A program made the translations under genes and the position numbers. Positions 43,983 to 51,697 of a stretch of 64,000 bases of DNA are shown here, one piece after another; the first letter of the stretch is position 1; the number at the start of each line of letters is the position of its first letter. A model generated the notes under the pieces. That model worked only from the letters and a program-made list of their open reading frames with translations. It was not told where the DNA came from and did no database searches. Location of the stretch: the NCBI RefSeq assembly GCF_021491355.1, contig NZ_JAKENF010000002.1, positions 248,001 through 312,000 on the forward strand, in the 5' to 3' direction. Source of the stretch: Alitabrizicola rongguiensis (GTDB lineage Bacteria > Pseudomonadota > Alphaproteobacteria > Rhodobacterales > Rhodobacteraceae).

Positions 43983-45982
43983 GGCTGGTCCTCCCAGATG
44001 ACTGCGTCCACCGCCACGGCACCGCTTTCGCGGACCATCAGCGGGTTGATCTCGATTTCCTTCAGATGCGGTTCGACCGCCATCAGTTCCTGCAGCCGGA
44101 CCGCCGCCTGGACGATGGCCGCCACATCGGCGCGCTTGCGCCCGCGATAGCCGTCCAGAAGCGGCCAGAGACGCAGACGTTTCAGCGCCGCCGCAACTTC
44201 ATCCTCGGTAACCGGCGCAACCAGAGTGACCGTATCGGCCAGCACCTCGGCGGTAACGCCGCCCATGCCGATGGTGATGGTCATGCCATAGACCGGATCG
44301 CGGCGCAGGCCGAGCAGCACCTCGCCCACGGCCCCCGTCACCATCTCCTCGGCGAGGTAGCCGGTCGCGCCTGCCATCTCGGCCTGACCGTCAAGCGAGG
44401 CCAGCCCCAGGCGCACCGCCCCGGCCTCGGTCTTGTGGGCAAAGCCCATGCCCTTCAGCGCGAAGGGCGCGGCGATCTCGCCGACCTTGGTCTTCAGCGC
44501 GTCCAGCGTGGGGGCCGAGACGCCCTTGGGCACCGTCACCCCAGCCGCCGCAAGCTTCAGCTTCGCCTCGCCCTCAGGCATCAGCTGCGCATTCGCCGCC
44601 TCCGGCGGAGCGGGCCAAGGCCTCCAGCCCGCACGTCCGGCGGGCGTCTGCGCCGCCTTGATCGCGCCGAGTGCGCTTTCCAGCCCCATCAGCGTGACCA
44701 CACCGTCCGCCATCATGCACTCGGCCCGATCCTCCTCGAAGTTCTCGGGAATCGAGGCCACCGGGAAGGCCGGCTTGCCGGTGGTCTTGTGCGCCGACAC
44801 GATCGCGTCCATCGCCGGCTGGTACCAAGCCGGGTCGCAGCGGTCGGGGCGCGGCGGGTCGATGATGTAGATGCCCGCGTCATAGCCCGCGAGCATGGTG
44901 GTGAAGACATCGGTCGTCCGTGGCCCGTCGCCCCAGATGAAGGTGTGGTAGTCAAGCGGGTTGGCGATCGCGACGATCGGCCCGAGGATCTCGCCCAGCC
45001 GCTGCCGCTGCGCGTCGGAGGGCGGCGGAAAGTCGATCCCGGCCGGCTCGGCCAAGTCCGCCACCAGCCCCGCCTCGCCGCCCGAGCAAGACAACGAGCA
45101 GAGCCGCGTCCCAAGGCCCGGCCCATAGCCATGGTAGATCTTCAGCGTCTCGAGGAGTTCGGACAGCGTGTTGACCTCGGCCACGCCGGCCTGGCGCAGG
45201 AAGGCCGACGATGCGGCCCCGCCCCCGGCCAGCGACGCGGTATGCGATGCGGCGGCAGTGCGGCTCAGCTCGGTCTTGCCCGACTTGATCGCGACGATGC
45301 CCTTGCCCGCCTTGCGCGCCGCCTCGACCAGTCCGGCAAAGGCGGGCGCATCGGCGATCCCCTCGATATAGAGGCCAAGCGCCGTCACCCGCTCGTCTGC
45401 AAGCAGCGCACCTGCAAGCTCCGACAGACCCACCTGCGCGGCATTCCCCAGACAGGCGACATAGGCGACCGGCAGGCCGCGCTTCTGCATGGTCAGGTTG
45501 ATGACGATATTCGAGGACTGGCTGAGCAGAGCCACGCCCCGCTCGACCCGCTTGCCGCCATGCTGGTCGGGCCAAAGAAGCGCACCGTCGAGGTAGTTGA
45601 TGACGCCATAACAGTTGGGGCCAAGGATCGGCATGTCGCCCGCCGCCGCCACGAGTTTGGCCTGCAGGTCGGCCTCGCCCGCCTCCTCCCAGCCGCTGGC
45701 GAAACAGGTCGCCCCGCCCGCCCCCATGGCCGCGAGTTCCGCCACCACATCGAGCGTCGCATGACGGTTCACCCCGATGAAGGTTGCGTCGGGCACGCCC
45801 GGCAGGTCACCAAGCGAGCGGTAGCACTTCACGCCGCCAATCTCGTCCCGAGTCGGGTGGACGGGCCAGACCGGGCCGTCGAAGCCCATCTTCTGGCATT
45901 GCTCGACGACGTTCTTCGCCCAGCTCGAGCCGAGAACTGCAATGGACCTTGGGCGGAGCAGGCGGGAGAGATCGCGTGTCAT
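43979..45982 (-). CDS. ADP-forming acyl-CoA synthetase (acetate-CoA ligase family)
   Basis: A 667-residue single-chain NDP-forming acyl-CoA ligase. The order is a CoA-binding domain (about 8-125; SIAVLGSSWAKN), succinyl-CoA-ligase-like domains (about 150-430, with GILGPNCYGVINY-type loops; the catalytic His is likely in AASHTASLAG near 257), and a C-terminal ATP-grasp domain (about 450-665; FALKGMGFAHKTEAGAVRLG and MTITIGMGG). It would activate a carboxylate with ATP, giving ADP and Pi. Coupling to the CaiD-like gene by a 4-base overlap suggests gamma-butyrobetaine, crotonobetaine or carnitine as substrate. AGGAGG precedes the ATG. Confidence 0.85.
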   Translation of the reverse strand: MTRDLSRLLRPRSIAVLGSSWAKNVVEQCQKMGFDGPVWPVHPTRDEIGGVKCYRSLGDLPGVPDATFIGVNRHATLDVVAELAAMGAGGATCFASGWEEAGEADLQAKLVAAAGDMPILGPNCYGVINYLDGALLWPDQHGGKRVERGVALLSQSSNIVINLTMQKRGLPVAYVACLGNAAQVGLSELAGALLADERVTALGLYIEGIADAPAFAGLVEAARKAGKGIVAIKSGKTELSRTAAASHTASLAGGGAASSAFLRQAGVAEVNTLSELLETLKIYHGYGPGLGTRLCSLSCSGGEAGLVADLAEPAGIDFPPPSDAQRQRLGEILGPIVAIANPLDYHTFIWGDGPRTTDVFTTMLAGYDAGIYIIDPPRPDRCDPAWYQPAMDAIVSAHKTTGKPAFPVASIPENFEEDRAECMMADGVVTLMGLESALGAIKAAQTPAGRAGWRPWPAPPEAANAQLMPEGEAKLKLAAAGVTVPKGVSAPTLDALKTKVGEIAAPFALKGMGFAHKTEAGAVRLGLASLDGQAEMAGATGYLAEEMVTGAVGEVLLGLRRDPVYGMTITIGMGGVTAEVLADTVTLVAPVTEDEVAAALKRLRLWPLLDGYRGRKRADVAAIVQAAVRLQELMAVEPHLKEIEINPLMVRESGAVAVDAVIWEDQP

Positions 45983-46315
45983 GCCCGTCCTCCTTCAGCG
46001 GAGATGTCGCAGGAGGGCCGTCTGCCCCCCTCGCCCCTGCGGGGCTCACCCCCCGAGGATATTTGAAAGCAGAAAATGGAGCGGAAGGAGCCACGGGGAA
46101 CGTCCTGCCCCCGAAGAGGCAGGACGCCATTTCCCGCTGCGGTCATCGGCGTCCCCGCCTGTACCGCCCAGTCAGTTCGTCCGATTCTGCTTAAGGATTG
46201 GTTACGGTTCACGTCGTGCATTTTCTGCTCACAAATATCCTCGGGGGTAGTCGATGGTTCGCCATCGGTTCAAGAACCATCGGCTACGGGGCAGACAGCC
46301 TCCGCTCGCGGCCGG
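45983..46315. other. 333-base non-coding gap inside the carnitine cluster
   Basis: No gene is supported here. The gap holds the inverted-repeat pair annotated separately, a C-rich run at 46021-46054 and a 9-base stem CGTCCTGCC/GGCAGGACG with an 8-base loop (46101-46126) lacking a U-tail. A promoter for the ligase-hydratase pair would also have to lie here or upstream, but none is obvious. Confidence 0.6.
46050..46247. repeat. 28-base inverted repeats bounding a 198-base segment
   Basis: The arm at 46050-46077 begins CCCCCGAGGATATTTG and ends AGCAGAAAATG. Its reverse complement recurs at 46220-46247 with two central mismatches (AA versus TG). The 142 bases between the arms include a 9-base stem-loop. 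This may be a small non-autonomous element or two copies of a dispersed intergenic repeat; the GAGGATATTTG word is common after genes in Rhodobacterales as far as I recall. No target-site duplication is evident. Confidence 0.7.
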
Positions 46316-46615
46316 TCAAGGGCGCGGCGGCGCCTTGCCATGGCCATCCAGATGGCCCAGATCGCGCTCGGGCCAGAGCACATCGCGCACGCGGCGCTTC
46401 AACTCGGCCGCATCGGGGAAACCGCCATCGCGCTTGCGGTCCCAGATCACCGCGCCATCGATCCGGATCTCGAAGATCCCGCCGGTGCCGGGCACCAGCG
46501 AGACCGAGCCGAGATCGGGGCCGAAGCTCGACAGCAATTCCTGCGCCATCCAGCCCGCACGGAGGAGCCAGTTGCATTGGACGCAGTAGCTGATGGTGAT
46601 CGCGGGCGCCGCCAT
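46316..46615 (-). CDS. SelT/SelW/SelH (Rdx)-family thioredoxin-fold protein
   Basis: A 99-residue Rdx-type protein. The redox motif CVQCNWLLRA near residue 11 is C-x2-C, with Cys in the place of the selenocysteine of animal SelW. The C-terminal half has the expected strand GGIFEIRIDGAVIWDRK and the helix GFPDAAELKRRV. The ATG lies 3 bases after the acyl-CoA dehydrogenase stop, so it is co-translated with a flavoenzyme. The biochemical role of bacterial Rdx proteins is unclear. Confidence 0.85.
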   Translation of the reverse strand: MAAPAITISYCVQCNWLLRAGWMAQELLSSFGPDLGSVSLVPGTGGIFEIRIDGAVIWDRKRDGGFPDAAELKRRVRDVLWPERDLGHLDGHGKAPPRP

Positions 46616-46618
46616 CGG

Positions 46619-47782
46619 TCAGGCTCCGAGCGGGCGGAGGAGTTCGCGGCTGATGATGTGGCGCTGGATCTCTGACGTGCCTTCCCAGATCCGCTCGACC
46701 CGCGCATCGCGCCAGATGCGCTCCAGTGGCAGTTCATCCATCAGGCCCATACCGCCATGGATCTGGATCGCCTCGTCGGCGATGAAGGCCAGCGCCTCGG
46801 TCGCTTTGAGCTTGGCCATCGACATGTCGGCCTCGGTCACCGTACCCTGGTCGAACTTCCAGGCGGCCTCCCAGGTCAGCAGGTTCGCGGCCTTCAGCGC
46901 CAGTGCCATGTCGGCGAGCTTGAAGGATATCCCCTGGAACTTGCCGATCTGCTGGCCGAACTGCTTGCGCTCGGCGGCATAGGAGAGGGCATGGCCGAGC
47001 GCACGGTCGGCGCGGCCGAGGCAGGTCGAGGCGACCTGCAGGCGCGTCGCGCCGAGCCAGGTGTTTGCCACCTCGAAGCCCTTGTGGACCTCGCCCAGCA
47101 CCTGATCCTTGGGGATGCGCACGTCGTCGAATTCAAGAACGGCGTTGGTGTAGCCGCGGTGGCTGACGTTGCGGTACCCCTCGCGGACGGTGAAGCCCGG
47201 GGTGCCCTTGTCGACGAAGAAGGCGGTGATGAGCTTCTTCTTGCCGCGCGGCGTGTCCTCTTCTCCGCTCGCCATGAAGCAGATGGCGAAGCCCGCGATA
47301 TCGGCATGGCTGATGAAGTGCTTGGTGCCGTTCAGGATCCAGTCTTCGCCGTCCTGCCGGGCCGAGGCCTTCATGCCGCGCAGGTCCGACCCGGCGCCGG
47401 GTTCGGTCATGGCGAGGCAGTCCCAGGTTTCGCCCCGAATGCAGGGCATCAGGTATTTTTCGCGCTGCTCTGGCGTGCCGGCGAGCAGGATGTTCGAGGG
47501 CCGCGCTACGCAGGTCCAGTGCAGCGCATAGTTCGCCCGGCCGAGTTCCTTTTCGTAAAGCAGCCAGGACAAGGTATCGAGGCCCGCGCCGCCGACCTCG
47601 GCCGGCATGTTGGCGGCGTAGAGGCCCGCCTCCATCGCCTTCTTCTGCAGCTCCTTGATGAGCTCTATCGGCAGCTTGCCGCTACGCTCCACCTCGATCT
47701 CGTGCGGGTAAAGCTCGGTCTCGACGAAGCTCCGCGTCGTCTCGACGATCATCTTCTGCTCTTCGGTCAGGCCGAAATCCAT
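46619..47782 (-). CDS. Acyl-CoA dehydrogenase, probable gamma-butyrobetainyl-CoA dehydrogenase
   Basis: A 387-residue FAD-dependent dehydrogenase. Seen are the FAD-binding AMTEPGAGSDLRG (about 124-136), the middle-domain NGTKHFIS, the helical-domain RKQFGQQIGKFQGI, the IHGGMGLMDELPLERIWRDAR region and the catalytic Glu in IWEGTSEIQR (about 370). The family is certain. Placement with a CaiD-like hydratase, an acyl-CoA ligase and carnitine dehydrogenase suggests desaturation of gamma-butyrobetainyl-CoA to crotonobetainyl-CoA. A short- or branched-chain acyl-CoA substrate is the alternative. Confidence 0.88.
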   Translation of the reverse strand: MDFGLTEEQKMIVETTRSFVETELYPHEIEVERSGKLPIELIKELQKKAMEAGLYAANMPAEVGGAGLDTLSWLLYEKELGRANYALHWTCVARPSNILLAGTPEQREKYLMPCIRGETWDCLAMTEPGAGSDLRGMKASARQDGEDWILNGTKHFISHADIAGFAICFMASGEEDTPRGKKKLITAFFVDKGTPGFTVREGYRNVSHRGYTNAVLEFDDVRIPKDQVLGEVHKGFEVANTWLGATRLQVASTCLGRADRALGHALSYAAERKQFGQQIGKFQGISFKLADMALALKAANLLTWEAAWKFDQGTVTEADMSMAKLKATEALAFIADEAIQIHGGMGLMDELPLERIWRDARVERIWEGTSEIQRHIISRELLRPLGA

Positions 47783-47791
47783 TTGGTCACC

Positions 47792-48547
47792 TCAGGGGTC
47801 AACGTTGTAGGTCATGCCGTCCACCGCCAGCGCTTGGCCCGAGACCATGCGCGCCGCGTCGGAGGCGAGGAACAGCGCCATCGCCGCCACATCCTCGGGG
47901 TCGGACAGCCGTTTCAAGGCGGTGCCCGAGGCATAGCCTTCGCGCACGGCGTCCGGGGTCATGCCCTTGGCGGCGGCTTCGGCCTCGATCACCCGGTCGA
48001 TCCGGGGGCCGTTGACGCTGCCGGGGCAGATGGCATTGGCGCGGATGCCATGGGGGCCAAGCTCCATCGCCACGGTCTTCATCAGGCCGATGACTCCCCA
48101 CTTCGCCGCGACGTAAGGCGCGCGGAAGGGCGTGCCGTAGAGGCCTGAAGTGGAGGAGGTGAAGATGACCACGCCCGATTTCTGCGGCACCATCAGCCGC
48201 GCGGCGTGTTTCGCCGCGAGCAGTGCGCCATCAAGGTTGACCGACAGGCACTGGTGCCACTCGCCCAGATCCATGTCGGCCACCGCGGCGGTCGGCCCCT
48301 TGATCCCGGCATTGGCGCAGACGACGTCAACGCCGCCCCAGTCGCGGGCAATCTCGGCGAAGAAGGCTTCCATCTGCTCTTCATTCGCGGCATCGACCTG
48401 GCGGCCCTCGATCCCCTCCGGCAGGTCGGCAAGAGCTCCCGCGTCGACATCGGTCACCCGAACGCGGGCGCCGATCCCGGCGAAAGCCTTCGCCATCGCC
48501 AGACCGATCCCCGCCGCTCCGGCGGTGATGACGACCCGCTGTGCCAT
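47792..48547 (-). CDS. SDR-family oxidoreductase
   Basis: A 251-residue classical short-chain dehydrogenase. The NAD(P) motif is TAGAAGIGLAMA (about 8-19), NAG appears near 85, and the catalytic Ser and Tyr-x3-Lys are in TSSTSGLYG and YVAAKWG (about 135-155). The C-terminus has the usual SGQALAVDGMTYN. An Asp after beta-2 (RVTDVDAGAL) favours NAD over NADP. Being between carnitine dehydrogenase and acyl-CoA dehydrogenase, it may be a D-carnitine or 3-hydroxyacyl dehydrogenase; this is inference. It starts 1 base past the carnitine dehydrogenase stop. Confidence 0.85.
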   Translation of the reverse strand: MAQRVVITAGAAGIGLAMAKAFAGIGARVRVTDVDAGALADLPEGIEGRQVDAANEEQMEAFFAEIARDWGGVDVVCANAGIKGPTAAVADMDLGEWHQCLSVNLDGALLAAKHAARLMVPQKSGVVIFTSSTSGLYGTPFRAPYVAAKWGVIGLMKTVAMELGPHGIRANAICPGSVNGPRIDRVIEAEAAAKGMTPDAVREGYASGTALKRLSDPEDVAAMALFLASDAARMVSGQALAVDGMTYNVDP

Positions 48548-48548
48548 G

Positions 48549-50012
48549 TCAGCGTTTCATGCCGATTGCGCGACCGGCATCGGCCGGTCTGGGCAGCGCC
48601 TTGTGCGCCTCGAAGATCGGCAGGAGCTTGGCCAACACCTCGGGGACTGCCGGGCAGGTTTTGCCGGCCTTCATGTCGACATGCAGACACATCTGCTCGA
48701 CCGTGGCCACGACGTCCTCGCCGCGCCGGATGGTGATGTAGTGGTGCAGCCGCTTCTCGTCGGCGTGCAGCACCTGCAGCGTGCCCGTCAGCCGGTCGCC
48801 GAGCTTGGCCTCGCCCTTGTGCAGGATGTGGCTTTCGGCGGTGTAGTAGCTGTGGCCTCCGGCAACATAGTCCATGTCGGCGCCGATCAGGCGCAGGAAG
48901 TTGTCGCAGGTCTCGGAGGCCGCGTAGAGGTAGCGGCTTTCGGTCATGTGGCCGTTGTAGTCGATCCAGCCCGGCAGGACCTGCATCTGCGCCATCACGA
49001 GCGGCGCACCGAAGGCGGTCGGGGCTGCCCGCAACTGCTCGGCCAGACGCGCATCATGCTCCTTCAGCACTCGTCCAGCGCCCCAGTCGCGGTCCTTGAG
49101 CGCCCGCATGAAGCCGACGAGGTTGCTGTCGCGGATGCGTTCGAGTTCGCGGATGCCATATGCACCCGACTGCGCGTCGGACTGGTTCGCCACCAGGTCC
49201 ACGAGTTCCTCGTTGAACTCCGGCACGTCCATGAGCTTGGTCCAGGGCCATTTCAGCGCCGGGCCGAACTGGGCCATGAAGTGGCGCATCCCCGCTTCGC
49301 CGCCGGCGATGCGGTAGGTTTCAAACAGGCCCATCTGGCCCCAACGGAGGCCGAAACCCATGCGGATCGCCTCGTCGATTTCCTCGGTCGTGGCGACACC
49401 GTCCTTGAGCATCCACAGCGCCTCACGCCAGACCGCTTCGAGGAAGCGGTTGCCGAGGAAGGCGTCGATCTCCTTGCGGATCACCAGCGGGAACATCCCG
49501 ATGTCCTTCATGATCTGCACGGTCTTGGCGACGGTTTCGGGCGAGTTCTTGTCCGAGCCGGAAACCTCGGACAGGGGCAGCAGGTAGACGGGGTTGAATG
49601 GGTGGGCGACGATGATGTTTTCCGGCGCCGGCGAGCCCTTCTGAAGGTCCGACGCCTTGAATCCGCTGGTCGAGGAGCCGATCAGCACGCCGGGATTGGC
49701 CTGCTGGAGCTGGGCATAGACCTTGTGCTTCAGCTCGATTCGCTCGCTGACGGATTCCTGCACATATTCAGCACCTTCCACGGCTTCGCTCATGGTCGAT
49801 GCGAAGGACAGCTTGCCTTCCTTGGGCATCGGCACATCGAACAGCGCGGGCAGCGCGGCGCGGGCGTTCGCGAGGACCTCGTTGATCTTGCGCTCGGCCT
49901 GGGGATCGGGGTCGAACACCGCCACGTCCCAGCCGTTCAGCAGGAAGCGCGCGGCCCAGCCGCCGCCGATGACGCCGCCGCCGATGATCGCGGCCTTCCG
50001 GTTCTTGGTCAT
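48549..50012 (-). CDS. L-carnitine dehydrogenase fused to a hot-dog thioesterase
   Basis: A 487-residue bifunctional protein. The N-terminal part (about 1-320) is a 3-hydroxyacyl-CoA-dehydrogenase-type L-carnitine dehydrogenase, with the Rossmann loop AIIGGGVIGGGWAARFLLNG, the catalytic His in VAHPFNPVYLLPL and the Glu-containing FLEAVWREALWM. The C-terminal part (about 335-487) is a hot-dog acyl-CoA thioesterase beginning near VLPGWIDYNGHMTESRY. The same fusion is known in carnitine-using bacteria, where the thioesterase hydrolyses betainyl-CoA to glycine betaine. Its neighbour BKACE makes that CoA ester, so this protein catalyses the first and last steps of the route. Confidence 0.9.
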   Translation of the reverse strand: MTKNRKAAIIGGGVIGGGWAARFLLNGWDVAVFDPDPQAERKINEVLANARAALPALFDVPMPKEGKLSFASTMSEAVEGAEYVQESVSERIELKHKVYAQLQQANPGVLIGSSTSGFKASDLQKGSPAPENIIVAHPFNPVYLLPLSEVSGSDKNSPETVAKTVQIMKDIGMFPLVIRKEIDAFLGNRFLEAVWREALWMLKDGVATTEEIDEAIRMGFGLRWGQMGLFETYRIAGGEAGMRHFMAQFGPALKWPWTKLMDVPEFNEELVDLVANQSDAQSGAYGIRELERIRDSNLVGFMRALKDRDWGAGRVLKEHDARLAEQLRAAPTAFGAPLVMAQMQVLPGWIDYNGHMTESRYLYAASETCDNFLRLIGADMDYVAGGHSYYTAESHILHKGEAKLGDRLTGTLQVLHADEKRLHHYITIRRGEDVVATVEQMCLHVDMKAGKTCPAVPEVLAKLLPIFEAHKALPRPADAGRAIGMKR

Positions 50013-50180
50013 TTGGTTGCTCTTCGTAAGGTCAAGCGAGGATTGGCCGCCCCGGCGGTCGGGCTGCGGCGGCGGGGGTTCGGGTGGCTCGAAAGGCCAG
50101 TCTGGCGCAGGCGAGAGCGGGGTCGGGTGCCGGGCAAGCCGGCGGCGCGATATGTCTCCATGCCCCCTCCCCGTCTGTCT

Positions 50181-50717
50181 TTATTTCAGCGGGCTGCGCT
50201 GCAGCGCCGCCACGTCATAACCGTTGCGAGCAAAGACCTCGACCGCACGATCCCACTGCTGGGGCGAGAATGACCGGTCGCGGCTCAGCACCCAGCCGCC
50301 AAGGCGGTTCGGGTTGCCGACAATGATCGTGCGCCCGTCCCGCGAGATGTCGAGGACCCAGTAGCCTGCAGGAACTGGCACCCCGTCCAGACGGACCTTG
50401 AACTGGCCAGGGCCGACCAGTCGCGCCGTGCCGGCGATCTGCCAGACATGACCGGGCTGACCCTTCACCTCACACTGGTTCAGCACGCCGACCGTTCCGT
50501 CTTCGCGCGGCGTATAGGTCGCCGTCGTCAGGCCGCAGCCGCGCTGGAACTCCTGCGGGAAGCTCGCCACCTGATACCAGGTCCCTGCCAGCTGCCCCGG
50601 CTGAAGGTTCGAGACAGTAAACATCGGCTTGCCCGCCCAGCGGTTCGAGGGCCAGAAGGGTGCGCAAGCGGTCGTGGCGGTCAGGGCCAGGGTCAAGACG
50701 GCGACGGTCAGTTTCAT
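50181..50717 (-). CDS. Lipocalin family protein (Blc-like)
   Basis: A 178-residue exported lipocalin. An N-terminal signal ends at a poor lipobox (TATTAC, Cys about 18), so lipidation is uncertain. The lipocalin signature QLAGTWYQVASFPQEFQRGC is at about 40-60, with GYWVLDISRDGRTIIVGNPN and the C-terminal helix QWDRAVEVFARNGYD. Blc-type lipocalins bind fatty acids or lysophospholipids at the outer membrane. The start overlaps the BKACE stop by 4 bases, which couples it to carnitine breakdown; 168 bases then follow before the dehydrogenase gene. Confidence 0.9.
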   Translation of the reverse strand: MKLTVAVLTLALTATTACAPFWPSNRWAGKPMFTVSNLQPGQLAGTWYQVASFPQEFQRGCGLTTATYTPREDGTVGVLNQCEVKGQPGHVWQIAGTARLVGPGQFKVRLDGVPVPAGYWVLDISRDGRTIIVGNPNRLGGWVLSRDRSFSPQQWDRAVEVFARNGYDVAALQRSPLK

Positions 50718-51628
50718 GAGGTTCGGACTCCACGTTTGCTCAGCTTGAGCCGCGCCCGCACCTCTTCCGGCCCGATCACCCGGGCGCCGAGATTCTCGAT
50801 GATGGTGACGGCGCGCTCGACCAGTTGAGCATTGGTCGCCAGCACCCCTTTGTCGAGCCACAAGTTGTCTTCCAGACCGACCCGCACGTTGCCGCCCGCC
50901 AGAACCGCCGCCGCGACATAGGGCATCTGGTGGCGGCCAAGAGCGAAGGCCGACCAGTGCCAGTATTTCGGCACGTTGTTGACCATTGCGAGGAAGGTGT
51001 TCAGGTCGTCCGGCGCGCCCCACGGAACGCCCATGCACAGCTGCACCAGAACCGGGTCAGGAATGATCCCCTCTTCGGCCAGTTGCTTGGCCAGCCACAG
51101 ATGGCCGGTGTCGAAAGCCTCGATCTCGATCCGCGTGCCCGAGGCAACCATGCGCTTGGCCATGTCGCGCAGAAGCCCAGGCGTGTTGACCATCACGTAG
51201 TCGGCTTCGTTGAAGTTCATCGTGCCGCAGTCGAGCGTGCAGATCTCGGGCTGGCATTCGACGACATGGGCGACCCGTTCGGTCGCGCCGGCCATGTCGG
51301 ATTTCTGCGACATGCGGTTCATCGCCTCGGTGCCGTCGAACATCAGGTCGCCGCCCATCCCGGCTGTCAGGTTCAGAACCACGTCGGTCGCCGAGTCGCG
51401 GATGCGTTCGGTCACTTCGCGGTAGAGCGCGGGGTCGCGGGCGGGCTTGCCGGTTTCGGGGTCGCGCACGTGGCAATGCACGACAGCCGCACCCGCCTTG
51501 GCAGCGGCGATGGCGCTTTCGGCGATCTGGGCGGGGCTGCGCGGCACATGCGGGCTGCGGTCCTGCGTGCCACCCGATCCGGTCACGGCACAGGTGATGA
51601 AGACCTCGCGGTTCATGGTCAGCGGCAT
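50714..51628 (-). CDS. Beta-keto acid cleavage enzyme (BKACE), probable dehydrocarnitine cleavage
   Basis: A 304-residue TIM-barrel zinc enzyme of the family founded by 3-keto-5-aminohexanoate cleavage enzyme. The zinc ligands are in VVHCHVRDPETGKP (His pair about 42-44), and the Glu near the barrel top lies in IEIEAFDTGHL. The N-terminal ITCAVTGSG and C-terminal GNVRVGLEDNLW are conserved. BKACEs condense a beta-keto acid with acetyl-CoA; beside carnitine dehydrogenase the substrate should be 3-dehydrocarnitine, giving betainyl-CoA and acetoacetate. AGGAGG at 5 bases fixes the ATG at 51628. It is the first gene of the cluster. Confidence 0.88.
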   Translation of the reverse strand: MPLTMNREVFITCAVTGSGGTQDRSPHVPRSPAQIAESAIAAAKAGAAVVHCHVRDPETGKPARDPALYREVTERIRDSATDVVLNLTAGMGGDLMFDGTEAMNRMSQKSDMAGATERVAHVVECQPEICTLDCGTMNFNEADYVMVNTPGLLRDMAKRMVASGTRIEIEAFDTGHLWLAKQLAEEGIIPDPVLVQLCMGVPWGAPDDLNTFLAMVNNVPKYWHWSAFALGRHQMPYVAAAVLAGGNVRVGLEDNLWLDKGVLATNAQLVERAVTIIENLGARVIGPEEVRARLKLSKRGVRTS

Positions 51629-51697
51629 GGGTTCCTCCTGTTTCACGTCACGTTATGCGGGCTTGCGCCGCCGTGCCGTGCGATTTACGCAATCGAC

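Noticed and set aside
43949-46066. A 705-codon plus-strand frame over the ligase gene, and similar long frames at 9050-11194, 12149-13924 and 46757-48148
   Set aside because: All lie antisense to genes with clear catalytic motifs and show no domain, signal peptide or ribosome site of their own.
46198-46675. Plus-strand frames of 100-200 codons around the Rdx gene
   Set aside because: The minus-strand Rdx reading has the C-x2-C motif and sits 3 bases from the acyl-CoA dehydrogenase stop; the plus frames show nothing.
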